The position numbers and the translations under genes were made by a program. Below the pieces are notes generated by a model, which saw only the letters and a list, made by a program, of their open reading frames with translations, ran no database searches and was not told where the DNA came from. From Brachypterus glaber (taxonomy: Eukaryota > Arthropoda > Insecta > Coleoptera > Kateretidae): a DNA stretch of 64,000 nucleotides. Positions within the stretch are counted from its first letter, which is position 1. The number at the start of each line of letters is the position of its first letter. Where the stretch lies: NCBI GenBank assembly GCA_958510825.1, contig OY294044.1, positions 43,668,100-43,732,099 of the forward strand, in the 5' to 3' direction. This document shows, in pieces, positions 12,499-24,088 of this stretch.

Positions 12499-13398
12499 GA
12501 TATAAAAAAAAATTGAATTTTGTCAAGAAATTAAAGTTGTTTCTAATGTTAAAACCCGTTTTTGGATATCTCTAATAGTTTTAAAAGTTATTATACGGCA
12601 AAGTCAATTTTTATACTAATCTTTGATTTTAGGAAAAAACAAAAAAGGCCCTATCTTATAAAATATGTGTCTTTCGAAAAAATCCAATTAGGGATCTATT
12701 TCTGATGTTACAAGGTACACATAAAATATAATTCACTTAAATCCGTGACCATAGTGCAGTCACCGTTGCCTGAATCCACGTGGAGTAGGCCTAAACTCAA
12801 ATTTACTCAACACGTTTTATCAGCTCTTTTCTGTGACTCTGCACAACCAAACGTTTCCACAAGTTTCCTAAAACTACTTTTTTTCTAGAATCTAGAGATA
12901 GACAAAATAAACCTTCTTCGTGCCCGTTCCCGTAAAGACTGATATTTCCTGCAGTAACTTGTCGACTTTCGCCGCGTGCTGACTGCTGTATCTATCTATC
13001 TATCTATCTATCTATCAGTACTAAAAACATTAGCCAAAATATACTTTACCCCTGCTGATCAGTTTCACCCCGGTTGACGGTAACCAAAATTTTCATGACT
13101 AAAAAAAAAGGTCCTCACCTCCAAAAAAGCTTTGTCTATGAAAGTTTTTATCACTAACCAAAATAATTTTGATGACTAAAAAAAAGGTCCTCACCTCAAA
13201 AAAATCTTTGTCCGTGACAGTTTTTACCCCCAACCAAAATTTTGATGACGACTAAAAAAAAGGTCCTCACCTCCAAAAAAGCTTTGCTCGTTTGTTACTG
13301 ACAACCCCCTAACCAAAATTTAGATGACTAAAAAAAAAAGAAAAACAAGAAAAAAAAGTCCTCACCTTTTCGTTAAATATACAACCTGGGTATTTTGA
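12499..13398 (+). repeat. Tandem duplication, copy 2 (about 899 bp)
   Basis: It matches copy 1 at an offset of 927 bp before the microsatellite and 899 bp after it. The 28-bp difference is exactly seven TATC units (7 units at 12989-13016 against 14 in copy 1). Confidence 0.9.
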
Positions 13399-14390
13399 AT
13401 CCCTGCAATATACGACTTTTGTCTGAATCCCTGCAATATGCAACTTTTTTTTTTGTAAAATATTTTGGATCAATAAAATATACCTACAATGTTGTTTTAC
13501 CTTCTCCAAGAAAAGTCTTGCATTAATAAAAAAAAAATCACGTTTTTTGACGTTTTATATAAAAAAAAAGAAGATTTCCTTAAAAAATCTGTGTCGGTGT
13601 GTGATTTTGTCAACGATAACTAAATAATGTTTTGAGCTAAAAATTTAAAATTTAGACCATAGGTTGCTTATCCAAAGTTCCAGGCTGGGATTGTTTTTGG
13701 TAAAAATCGGGGTGGTGTAAGGGGATAAAATAGGGAAAACAATTATTTTCATTTTCTTGTTCTACAAAAAAAGAAACTTAAAAACAAAAATATTTTGATT
13801 TTTTTTATATACATATGTTTTTTTCCCTACAGGGGAAAGTATGATTTTGTTGGCAGCATTATGTACATTCTTATAGACTTGCATATTTTCTTTATAAATA
13901 TTATTACAGACAAAGCAAAATTAACAAAACAGTGCACTGTGAGTTTTGGATGCATGAAGTGCACATGTGAATTTTGAATTGGACGAAGTCTGTGGGTGTC
14001 AAGGATACAACAGAATATAAATCAACTATTCACTCACACATGCCTAAATCGAAATAGACATAATATTCTTGGTATTTCGAGATGATATACTTTATTTCAT
14101 CTTACTCTGAATATTAGGATCAAATTTTTTTATAAGGGTCTTTTTATGTTACTTTTATTATTATTATTTTTTTATTTTCCTAAAATTCTTTTTATAGTCT
14201 TCCATGAATACATTTGTTTTTTTTTTTTGAATTGTTCTTATTATAAAAACAATTAAAACAATTTCTACATTAACCTTATAACACTGTTTACACCATAGCT
14301 ATTTAAACAATTGGTGAAGAAATATATAGTACACTCTTCACTTATGTCCAATGTTAATAACTTGTTTGTTTTTGAGGAATTACTTTAAAA
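13399..14390. other. AT-rich DNA, no gene seen
   Basis: It contains a recurrent block (GGGGAAAGTATGATTTTGTTGGCAGCA near 13833) also present near 47175, 47705, 50450 and 50765. No coding evidence. Confidence 0.5.
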
Positions 14391-14394
14391 AACA

Positions 14395-14640
14395 ATAAGG
14401 ATCTTCCCCTAATAGAACTTGATTTTTTCTGAAAATGTCAAGTCGATCGGATTATTCGGATAGAGGGACGGATGGACGGACGGACAGGCAGAGACGGACA
14501 GACGGACTTTTTTAAAATTTCTTATTTTCTCATGAAACACATTTGTATCCAAGAATGTTTGTCTGGGATGTTTTTTGGGGATTTTAATTCGAAACTGCCT
14601 TATTATACTATTCTAGGGCAGGCGCTGTGAATAGTTTAAT
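14395..14640 (-). repeat. Dispersed repeat with GTCCGTC core, copy 2
   Basis: It is in reverse orientation to copy 1: AAGTCGATCGGATTATTCGG, then GACGGATGGACGGACGGAC, then TATCCAAGAAT and AATTCGAAACTGCC. Confidence 0.7.
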
Positions 14641-15338
14641 AAAGGACGATGAACATTTTTGTAAACCAATATGAAATTATTACTACAAATAAAAAACCAC
14701 TATCCTGTACCATAAAATGGTTTTATAATATCGTTAGAAAATAAGACAGTATTTAATATAACTGAATTTATTTGTAATTAAAACATGTTTCTTCTTTAAA
14801 TTCTTTCTTCATTTACCAAATACTTAAATTTTGTTTTATTTTAGTGATTTATTATTTTTCATGTACTACAATTTTCGAGTTTTCGTACGTCACTTATAAT
14901 TTTTGGGTTATTTAATGCCCATTTTTCTTAAAATATACATGTAGAATTCGGCTTTAACAGTTTTCCCCTTGGCTTTTAAAGTAATTGGACATTTGAGTTT
15001 TTTCGTCATTTTAAATACTTTTAAATTAAGAGATATGTCAGATAAAAAACACGCCCACTGAATCAGTTTTTTTACGTTTAACAATTAGTTTATTGCAATA
15101 TGTAACCTTTCGGAAAAATATGATTAAAAAATAAACTACAATTTTAAATTAAAATTTAAAAATACTCATCTATTGAATAAAGATCACTAAATATAGTGAG
15201 TTCGGAAAGTTGTGATATTACACATTTTGCTCTAATCTCCAAAGCTTTAAAACAACCCCTTCGCACATAGAAAATTTTGTTGTATTTTTAATACTGAATG
15301 TTATTTGTTAATAAATATTTTTTATTTATATCGCCACC

Positions 15339-15889
15339 ATTGGTATTGAATACTTTACTTGTGATATTACATACTACAATGTGTATGTTGTATACAATAT
15401 GTTGTCATACTAAGATAGGGAGCGTGCAGGTACATTTGGATCCCCACGCAACATGTGTTTATTAATACTGTAACATTAATTAAATTATATCACAGTTATA
15501 GTTAGGTATACTTTAAGTTGTAGTTCTTATGTTATTGATCTAGTTTAAAGTATGTTACAGTATTTAAAAGTCCAATCTTTAAATTATTACTTATCAAAAT
15601 TTTGGTATTATTAACTGATTGTTATTTTTTCTGAATACTGTAACATACTTTAAACTAGATCAGTAATACAACTTCACAACAACTCAAAGTATACCATACT
15701 ATAAACGTGATATGCTTTAGCAAATGTTACAGTTACTTTTACTATACCATGCTAGTATTAATAAAAACATGTTGCGGGGGATCCAAATGTACCAGCACGT
15801 TGTGATATGGTAGTATGACAACATATTTTATGATATATAATACACACATTGTAGTATTAATCATCACAAGTAAAGTATTAAATACCAAA
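15339..15889. mobile_element. Foldback element, about 550 bp
   Basis: TGGTATTGAATACTTTACTT at the left is mirrored by AAGTAAAGTATTAAATACCA at the right. Inner sections also pair: GTACATTTGGATCCCC with GGGGGATCCAAATGTAC, and CTAGTTTAAAGTATGTTACA with its complement near 15640. The short centre lies near 15590. No reading frame is present. Confidence 0.85.
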
Positions 15890-16166
15890 GGTTTGGACTT
15901 TTTACAAATAAAATTTAGTATTAAAATTACAATTACATTTTCTGAGTGCGGAAAAAGCTTTATAACTAAGCAATATAATAATATTTTAGGTAAATAAAAT
16001 TATCTTCCAAATCTATACTCATTTCAAATTTGGTATAGATCGGTCAAAAGGCAAAAAAGTTATAACGGTTTAAAAAGTGTCCGTTTTTTTTTGGGCCATC
16101 CTGTACTTTTAAAAACTATAGGGCTTTTGTTTATCTTCTCATAAACCTTGATTTTTCTCAAAAATA

Positions 16167-16653
16167 CACTGTAAAAGTAAACTGTTACAACTGTTACAAA
16201 TGGAGAGAAAATCGGCAGTTAGGTATGGTCCTATAAAATTGTACTTCAATTTTTTTTAAAAACACGAATTATTATCCTATTATCCTATACAATTGTACTT
16301 TAATTTGTAATTAAAACAGGAAACATTTTATGTCCGTCCTTAAATATTAAAGTACGTAACTTTAAAACTATACTGTTTTTAACAAAGCTTAAAGTACATT
16401 GTATAGGATCATAACTTCATATCCATTTGTAACTGAATGTTTAGTTACAATTGGATGAAAAGTTATGATCTTATACAAATATACTTTAATTATTATTTCA
16501 AACAATATAGTTTTAAAGTAACGTACTTTAATATTTAAGGACAAACATGAAACGTTGCGAGATTTTAACAAAAATTTAAGTACAGTTGTATCTGATAAAA
16601 CATCCGATTTCCTAACAATTTGTAACTGTATATTCAGTTTACTTTTTACAGTG
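16167..16653. mobile_element. Palindromic Tc1/mariner-type MITE, 487 bp
   Basis: The ends are CACTGTAAAA / TTTTTACAGTG, flanked by TA on both sides (16165-16166 and 16654-16655). The two halves pair over most of their length, with a centre near 16435. Confidence 0.85.
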
Positions 16654-16891
16654 TAAGAAGGACAAACTCACTCATAATGTGAGATCCTATGACAGTATTT
16701 CACAGAAAAATTATTTCCATCAAATTAGCAGGCTAACTATAATCGCTATAGCGACTGACCAGTACTGTTTAGTTTACGTAATTCCAGAAAAAAACTATAA
16801 AGTATCAATCTTTCATCAATTTATAGAATTTAAAACTTTTTTTAGTGTTAGAAAACAAAATATGGCGCCACCTATAGAAACATCATTACAT

Positions 16892-17060
16892 TGACGTTCC
16901 AGCGACGTACAATTTTGATGACGTCAAGATTTGACCAAAAACTGACGTTTTGTTGACGTCTGATATGCGTAGTATATATGACGTCACAAATATGGCCTAC
17001 AACTGACGTTATTATCAACGTCAGTTTTAGTCGACGTCGGGGACGTCATCTGGTTTCCTG
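16892..17060. repeat. Cluster of GACGT/ACGTC motifs
   Basis: At least ten ACGT cores, mostly within TGACGT or GACGTC, occur in about 165 bp of otherwise CpG-poor DNA, some as inverted pairs (GACGTTATTATCAACGTC). This could be a mobile-element interior or a CREB/bZIP-like site cluster; the sequence does not decide. Confidence 0.65.
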
Positions 17061-17101
17061 AGATACATTAATAAAAAAAAAATTATTATAAAATAAAAAG
17101 C

Positions 17102-17370
17102 GGTTTACCCACTAATTAACACTAAACTAAGAATATGACTAATGAAAAGTTAGATTTATTTGTCACATTTTATTTGATTGGTTTAATTCTTAGTGGTTTA
17201 TACTATGATCCGTTAATATGTGATAGCGACTCATATTGAAATTATGGACGGCGTAAAGAGGGGAGTTTAAGCGTTGCGGTGAAGGAAGCGTAAAGCGGGA
17301 GAGGGCTTTAAGCATGAGTCACTATCACGTATAAACGAATTAGACTATAGTGTTAATTATTGGGTAAACT
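17102..17370. mobile_element. MITE, about 269 bp
   Basis: GGTTTACCCACTAATTAACA at 17102 is mirrored by TGTTAATTATTGGGTAAAC ending at 17370. An inner pair, GTGATAGCGACTCAT / ATGAGTCACTATCAC, lies at about 17220 and 17315. It sits about 190 bp downstream of the CUB exon donor at 17564. Confidence 0.8.
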
Positions 17371-17563
17371 AACCTATACATAATATATACATAATTTTAA
17401 ACTTCATTCACAATCACCAGTTTATCAATGTCTTATTTAACCTTCAATTCTGGTTTTTCAATAAAGTTTCTATGGTAAATTATGAAACTATGAAAAAATA
17501 AGATCGTTTAGTGATAGTTTTTAAATTATATATAAACCAGCCAGTTTAATTAAATTAACTTAC

Positions 17564-17993
17564 CTCATCCTCCTCAATAGGAAATCGATACGAAACCTCT
17601 CCACTAGGTCCTCTCATCCTCAAATTCTTTCTGCATTCCGGCATCCGCACAAACTTCCAGTTTCCCTCAAAATAAAGAGTGCTAAAATCATCCGTGGCGT
17701 TCATTCCCACCACGTCAAACCTCAACTCCAAAACGTTCGACGTGGACACATAAGTATATGGCAGTATTTTTTCGTTTTCGTTTTCTAATGAACACAAACA
17801 ATCACGTGGTACACCTGGTACATCGAACCATGGTACTTCGAAGAAACGTAAGGCTGCGCTGGAGTTTCCGAAGCACTCCAGACGTTCGGTGTCTTTGCTA
17901 AGACGAGTACGGCAGTTACGGTTTTTTATTATCACTTTGGTCATGGTTATCTTGATCCTTTCGTTTTTTTGGGCCTCGAAACGATACACGCAA
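17564..17993 (-). CDS. CUB-domain protein, sixth exon (third CUB-like module)
   Basis: This is the longest exon, at 430 nt, with acceptor TTATTCCAG/TTGCGT and donor GATGAG/GTAAGT. One base completes the split Ser codon; then the frame is open for 143 codons and ends in phase 0. It encodes CVYRFEAQKNERIKITMTKV, the second strand of a CUB fold, then paired cysteines (NCRTRL, RLECFGN), the segment FFEVPWFDVPGVPRDCLC, YVSTSNVLELRFDVVG and a final FEGNWKFVRMPEC. Sequons NSS and NAT are present. The CUB pattern is interrupted by insertions, so it may be a divergent CUB or a related ectodomain. The protein continues past IEEDE into an exon below 17564 that I could not find in the remaining sequence, so the gene probably runs off the left edge. 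Confidence 0.9.
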
Positions 17994-18959
17994 CTGGAAT
18001 AAATTTGAATTGATTAGGTATTTATTTTTATCGGGAATATTGTTTATTCAGTGGGGATGGATTTTACTTTCAATGCAGGACCTGCATTATATTACTGTTG
18101 GATAAAGAAACTGGCAAAAAAAACATCAGAACATTTTGTGGATGAATTAATAAAAATATATAACCTTATACAGAGCCTGTCAAAAGTCCGCCCCACCCCC
18201 TTTAACTTTTGAACGTCTTAAGATATACACTTTGGAACGCCTATATAAAATAACCCAAACATTTTTTTATAATTTTTTGTATATTTGATATGCTTAGGGG
18301 GCAAAATAGAGACCGGGGCAAGGGAAACATTTTTAAAATGGATAAATGGAGTCTTACAGTTTTTTTAAGGTTTTCATTTTTCAATTTTTTTTGCTAAAAA
18401 ATGCGATTTTTTATTTTTTTGTAAAATTTTATTTATATCATTTAAAATTAGTTTAAAAGTATAATTGACGTATTTGCATCATGAAATAAACCATTTTTTA
18501 AAAATTGTTTGATTTTTTTAAAGGAATTTTGACGAAAATTACCAATCTGCGGAATTATTAACATTAATTTAGCGATTTTACGACGTAGCCTTACAATCGC
18601 AATCATAGCCAATTCCTTTATTTTTCAAATGTTTCTAAACCTTATATTTTTTAATATTTGTGAGCAGTATTTTTACTCCCATCTCGCTTACCAGAATATA
18701 TTTAAGTAGGCTTTATTGGCTTATTATGTGGCACCAATTTGATCCCTTCTCCTAATTAGCACTCTTCTCAAAATACGTTTTACCGGGTTTCCAGTACGCT
18801 TTCGTTCGTAACTTTGTCTGACCATTTTATAGTTAATATTCTACTATGACACCATATTTTAAAAAAATAATTTAAATTATTTTTTTTCCTATCTTATGTC
18901 CCAACTTTCACAACTATAAATAACCGTACAGAGCGGACGAAGATTTTTAGAGGCCTTTT

Positions 18960-19225
18960 CCTATTATTATACTATTCACAACGCCTGCGAGAGAATAGGT
19001 AGTTTCGAATTTTCCAAATTTTTCAAAAATCGTCCTAGACTAAATAATCTTGGATATTTTCATAAAAAAATAACCAACTTTTTTGTCTGTCCGTCTGTCC
19101 GTCTGTCCGTCTGTCCGTCTGTCCGTCTGTCCGTCTGTCCGTCTGTCCTTCTGTCCGTCTGTCCGTCTGATGTCACGATTTTTGTAAACACGGTCAAAAA
19201 GTCCAAACGAATAATCCGATCGACT
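18960..19225 (+). repeat. Dispersed repeat with expanded GTCTGTCC array, copy 3
   Basis: It has the same block order as copy 1, but the core has grown into about ten 8-bp GTCTGTCC units (19085-19169). Confidence 0.85.
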
Positions 19226-19544
19226 TTAATATAAAAATTTAATAAAAAAAAATAAGATACGATGTCCAACGTATGGCCCGATTCGTTCCATAGTGCTTGC
19301 TGGTTTTAGGTAATCAGGCTTATAAATATAAATATTTAACTAAAGTCTGTTTTTATTTATTTTATTTTTTATTTATTAATTAATAGTATAAAACAAATGG
19401 TTGCATTAACGTTTTTTATAATTTTGTTATTTTATTATATATTTTTGTGTGTTGTTGGTACATTTTTTTAGGCAATAGGCAATAATTTTTAAATGTTTTC
19501 AATTTTTTAATAAAAATTAAGATTTTAAGACGTTTTATTCAACA

Positions 19545-19920
19545 TGGAAATTATAAACATTACTAACTAGGATATCAAATTGTAAATTTCTAAACGTCGT
19601 ATCTCAAAAATCAGTTTTCGGTCCCTTGTACTAATCAACTCAACTTATACAAAGTCCAGTTTATTACTTGAATATAACTCATAAACTTATTGCAATTATT
19701 GCAATATATTCAAGTATTGGAGTACGTATACCATGTGTTTTTCGAAAACCGCACCTGCCTATAACTTTTTTCCTATGGGATGTATAGATTTGAATTTTTT
19801 TTGAGGTATTTGTGACCACTTACGCTATTCTTTGCATTAGTCGTGAAGCTGCTCTCACTTCTGGAAGAAACAGAAAGTGACATCAACTTTTGATTTTCAA
19901 ATAGAACATCCTGTATATTT
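19545..19920 (-). repeat. Inverted partner of 21687-21975 (left)
   Basis: It ends at a TACAGGATGTTCTATTTGA-type terminus (reverse strand) and contains CTATAACTTTTTTCC and AGTGACATCAACTTTTGATT. All of these blocks recur in reverse orientation at 21687-21975. Both termini point into the 1.77-kb segment between them, so these may be two separate nonautonomous copies rather than one transposon. Confidence 0.7.
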
Positions 19921-20308
19921 TTTAATATTCGCATAAATGTTTTATTTATTTAAACAATGTTGTTTTTAAAAATTCTCTAAGATAAAAAATGGCGATTTTA
20001 TTGGGAATTGAATGTTGGGGAATTCTGATTACTGAATCGAAATTATTACCAAAAATGGCCGAGACCAGAAATGAAAATCTGACATTTGAGGTGGGTTTAG
20101 GTGAGTTTGTACTTAATTTTTTTGTATAAAGAATACAGCATAGGAGAAAATACATTATTTATTAGATAACCATCACTAGAACTCATATAGTACAATACAA
20201 TATTTTTGTTTTTCAATTCGGGATCTTATGCCTGTCTTACTAAAAAGATATGACAAAAGTTCAGTCGACGCGACGTTTAGAATCATTATCATGTAAATGC
20301 TGCACTAA

Positions 20309-20441
20309 GGGCCACTTGCACCAACTTTTGGTCTGGGATTTTTAACTAAACCAAGTTTAAGTTAAAAATGCTGCGTTCTGATTGGTCGACCGTCAACTTA
20401 ATCCAAGTTTAAAGTTAAACCATCGTTGGTGCAAGGGGCCC
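20309..20441. mobile_element. PIF/Harbinger-like MITE, 133 bp
   Basis: The terminal repeats are GGGCCACTTGCACCAAC and GTTGGTGCAAGGGGCCC, with TAA on both sides (20306-20308, 20442-20444), the 3-bp target size typical of this superfamily. The interior is also largely palindromic around TTTAAGTTAAA. Confidence 0.88.
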
Positions 20442-20466
20442 TAAGTTGGTTTTGTAGGGTTTAATT

Positions 20467-20763
20467 TTATGTTTTTTTCATTATTTTGCAAACTGTAGTA
20501 GCGGATAAGTTCAAATTTTGTGCTCTTTCACGCAGAGATTGATCAGGGACTTCTTCCACACTTAGTAGAATATTAAATTCAGATTCCAAATTTAATTGAT
20601 GTTTGGTTCTTCTATGCTTTATAACTAATCCAGTTCTTTCAAACCTTTTAAAAACCCTTAAAAACTTCCATCTTGATTGTGTTTCCCTGTTGAGATAGCT
20701 TACGGCATACCTTCGACGTGCTTCGGCACTATTTCTGTTCCTTTTGAAATAGAGGTCAAGCAT
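20467..20763 (-). pseudogene. N-terminal fragment of a mariner-type transposase
   Basis: The 98-residue frame starts MLDLYFKRNRNSAEARRRYA and continues with RVFKRFERTGLVIKHRRTKH and SLRERAQNLNLSATTVCKIM. This is a helix-turn-helix (DUF4817-like) N-terminus followed by a second HTH of the Tc1/mariner superfamily. It stops before any catalytic DDE residue; no continuation of the protein is seen downstream. It lies between inverted repeats 19545-19920 and 21687-21975, which may or may not belong to the same element. It was called from length, composition and HTH pattern. Confidence 0.75.
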
Positions 20764-20807
20764 ACCGGAAAATGCACATTTTCCATTATTAGATAATTGT
20801 TAATGCA

Positions 20808-21135
20808 AATATGGTCTGTTTCATCAAGCAAGAGAGTAAATTAAATATCGCACAGTAAATATTTTCAAAACAGATTCGAATATTGGATGTGCGAATATAC
20901 TGCGTAGTTTATTTTATAAAACATAACTATATTCTATTCAAACCTGTTGTAAAAATCGCACAGTGAATATTTTCAAAGCAGATTCGAATATTGGATATGC
21001 GAATATACTGCGTAGTTTATTTTATAAAACATAACTATATTCTATACACAAACATATAATATTCGTACCTGTTGTAAAATTATTTACTGTGTGATTTTTA
21101 ATTTATTATCTTGCTTGAAAAAAGAGACCATAATA
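20808..21135. repeat. Inverted repeat enclosing a 108-bp tandem duplication
   Basis: The outer arms at about 20808-20870 (TATGGTCTGTTTCATCAAGC...) and 21082-21135 (GCTTGAAAAAAGAGACCATA) are complementary. Inside, AGATTCGAATATTGGATGTG and its block repeat at an offset of 108 bp. Confidence 0.75.
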
Positions 21136-21686
21136 TCGTCGGCTTACAAGTAAAGAGCACAAAGTCCAAAAACATGGTTCAGATATTGACAAATTTAACT
21201 TTCACTGTTGTTTTTTAATTTTTGTAATAATTGTTACAAAAATGCACGTTTTGCCATACAAACTCTAAGTCGTTTAGTGCAGAAATATTTGAAATAATCT
21301 ACAAGTAAAACGCACTAAGTGCACTTAGTTACTTAGTGCCTATTGCCAGATAAAATTTTATTCAAAATCGTCAGGTGCGTTTTGTATAGTGGGTAACTCT
21401 CTTGGCAGTTCACCTAGAAGTTAGTTCGGTTTACCTGTACATAGATCATCAAAAATTAATTACAGTACCATAAAAATCCCATTACCATATTTGACATTAA
21501 CAAACTTTAAACGTCAGATTTGTGGTCGCAGCCACTTTTGGCAATAATAATTTTATTATTCCAACTTGGTGATCCGATCAGAGTTCTCCAAACATTCAAT
21601 CCGCCATAAAATTTCCACTTTTCACCATATCAGAATTTTTAAAAACACCATTGTTTAAATGAAAAAATTATCTACCCAAATATCAA

Positions 21687-21975
21687 TATACAGGGTATTC
21701 TATTTGAAAATTAAAAGTAGATGTCACTTTCGGTTACTTCCGGAAGTGAAAGCAGCTTCTTGACTAATGCAAAGAATAGCATGTGTTGACAAATACCTCA
21801 TAAAAATTTCAAATATATACATTACATAGGAAAAAAAGTTATAGGCTGGTGCGATTTCATTCATTCATCATGTACAGAATTGATTAGGACGAAGAACCGA
21901 AAATTGATTTTTCTAGATACGAGGTTTGGAAATTTACAAGTTGATATGTAAAAATAAATATAATAAAACATTAAC
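21687..21975 (+). repeat. Inverted partner of 19545-19920 (right)
   Basis: It starts ACAGGGTATTCTATTTGAAA and carries AGATGTCACTTTCGGTTACT and AAAAGTTATAGGCTGGTGCG, in the order expected from the left copy reversed. Confidence 0.7.
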
Positions 21976-22689
21976 CTAAATAAAACTGCATGCAGAAAAA
22001 TTGAAAAATAATCAAACTATACTTCGTCCAGTTATGCAAGATAGTAAGGGACGCGGCCAGTTTTACACCACAGGACGCATAAATAGCATAATTATGCATA
22101 AATCGTAGTATATCAAAAATTTAACAGATGTCGATACTGTTTTCCTGGAAAGGGCGATGCCAGGATTGGCTTGATGTTTCGGCATGTATCTTGCAATGGT
22201 TGTTAGGCGAGCCTCTGGATAGGCCTTAAGTTGTAATTGTAACCTAAAAATTTAACATTTTCCTTGTGTTCAATATAATTTAGTTTTGTACAATATGTAG
22301 AATATGCTAATTTAGTGTAAGTGTATGAAGAATAAACTAAAAAAGTACCTTTTTCAATACCATACAAAATAACATTAAGTATAACCTTTTTTTTATGTAA
22401 CTTTCGCCTTTTTTATTAGGTTTAACGATCGTCAATCATTATCATAGACAAAAAATGTCACAATATTTTATATGATAAAGAATACGAGTTTTTAACCAAT
22501 AATGTAGCTTAAAAATCGCGAGATTTTTAAACGACTATCTTGCATAATTGGACGGACTATAAGCACTACTTATAAAGGGCAAAAAAAGTAAAAACGTTCA
22601 TAATATTAAGTTTTCATTAATTATTTAAATCGCGTAGTCTGTCCGACGACGCCGGACTGGCTAAGGGTTAATAACTATAAATAAAATTA

Positions 22690-22866
22690 ACATGTTTATG
22701 TAAACTTGTACTATTCTACTTAATTAGGCATCACCTACTTCCAGGACTAGAAGAGTGGCCAGTAGTTGAGGGAACCACCGACTTAAACTGACGTTCGAAC
22801 CAGTTTTTAGGGGGGTGTCTCTGTTTTTACCTGTCATCTTCCCTAAATTTAAATTATTAATTATCT
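22690..22866 (-). mobile_element. SINE, truncated copy lacking the tRNA-like head
   Basis: TTGTACTATTCTACTTAATT, CTTCCAGGACTAG and GAGGGAACCACCGAC match the body of the SINEs at 34807-35074 and 43010-43289. The tRNA-like 5' part is absent. Confidence 0.8.
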
Positions 22867-23016
22867 AAAAAAGGTTAAAATCTAACTCACGCTAGCCGAC
22901 GTGTTAAGTTAACATCTAATAATAAATCAAACACCCGTTCGGATAGTTCCCCAATAAAAAAATACTTGACCTTTTGAAGTTGTTATTCAGTTGAAATAAA
23001 TAAAAAATTACGTTAC

Positions 23017-23193
23017 CTAATATTCTTGGCTCCACCTCGTCCATACAAAAATATATCCTTTGGCGATTTGAACTTCTGATGGGAGTCGTTTGTGCTCGAT
23101 AGTCCGAATCTCCTTGAGCAAGGGCCTTCTCCGTAAGGCTCTCCGTCTAAATGTAAATCTACAAATTCGTAAAGGGCTTTAAACTTGACTGGT
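23017..23193 (-). CDS. CUB-domain protein, fifth exon
   Basis: This exon is 177 nt, with acceptor CTATTTTTCAG/ACCAGT and donor AATATTAG/GTAACG. In frame it reads PVKFKALYEFVDLHLDGEPY, GEGPCSRRFG and then HQKFKSPKDIFLYGRGGAKN. It closes the second CUB-like module and opens the third (the SPKDIF element corresponds to the SP-x-YP strand of CUB domains). The last two bases (AG) join the T of the next exon to make Ser, giving a sequon (NIS) immediately before the next Cys. A longer open frame continues upstream of the acceptor, but the pyrimidine-rich AG and the frame match with the exon at 34478 decide the border. Confidence 0.9.
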
Positions 23194-23354
23194 CTGAAAA
23201 ATAGAGGAAAATATATCAAATATATAATATAAACGACAAACGGGATTTCAATCTGAATCACAAATAGGGGAAAGGTAAAAGTAGAATAAGTCGTAAAGAT
23301 ATGTAATGCTTCACATTCTATAGTATACTGCATTAACCAAATCAGTTATTTCTA

Positions 23355-23767
23355 TATAAGTTGATCAGTGGTATAGTGGATTGTCCTGAGGCGCTGTCGA
23401 TGCTTAATTTCAGAGTTCCTTCTGTGATCAGATTATCGCTTACTTTCTACACGAATGTTCATAGAACGAATTATGGAAATAATTCCCCTATCGACAGAGC
23501 TTGCAGAGATGCAAACTTTTTAGATTTTGATTTTTTTACAAGCTTAAGTGCATTTAAGAGGCAACTTAATACTAGTGATTTGAATAATGTTAGCTTTAAT
23601 TAGATATTCCGAATTTTTACTTTAACTAAATATTACGAATTTTTACTTTTTATATTAATTATTTATATATTATTTATTTAGTATTTATTGTTGTTATATT
23701 TATTATATATTTGTTTTATACTGTCAAATTGGATTTTTCGGTAATTAAACATTATTATTATTATTAC

Positions 23768-23823
<56 letters not shown>
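23355..23823 (+). mobile_element. LINE 3' end (Jockey/CR1-like) with (ATT)n tail
   Basis: An open frame to 23603 ends in LDFDFFTSLSAFKRQLNTSD after NFRVPSVIRLSLTFYTNVHR and TNYGNNSPIDRACRDA. This resembles the extreme C-terminus of non-LTR ORF2 proteins, where a conserved hydrophobic NF-VP and TNY---SP pattern precedes the stop. A short 3' UTR and a 73-bp (ATT)n tract (23751-23823) follow, as expected for a microsatellite-tailed LINE. The element is severely 5'-truncated. Confidence 0.75.
23751..23823. repeat. (ATT)n microsatellite
   Basis: About 24 trinucleotide units with one interruption (ACT), forming the tail of the LINE fragment. Confidence 0.9.
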
Positions 23824-23824
<1 letters not shown>

Positions 23825-24088
23825 ACACTATCAAGTAGCTTTTTCCTGTCGAGATTTAAAGTTAAATTAATTAAATTGTAATGGGATATATTTATTTTTT
23901 AAGTGACGCCCCTATATCTTTTTTGTTTTTATTATATAATTGAGTCTTTTAATTAACGTGATTTCCTGAAAAACACTTTTTCCTTAATTTTTTTGATTCT
24001 TTAAAATTTTATCCCCCTATAACTTTTTTGTTTTTTTTTTTAGTTTGGTAAAAGTGTTCCTTTTAATAAAAGTATTTATTCTACTATC

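Noticed and set aside
7531..23823. CRISPR-like or bacterial features in the repeat arrays
   Set aside because: The arrays are simple microsatellites or eukaryotic transposon parts; spliced exons and SINEs show a nuclear animal genome.
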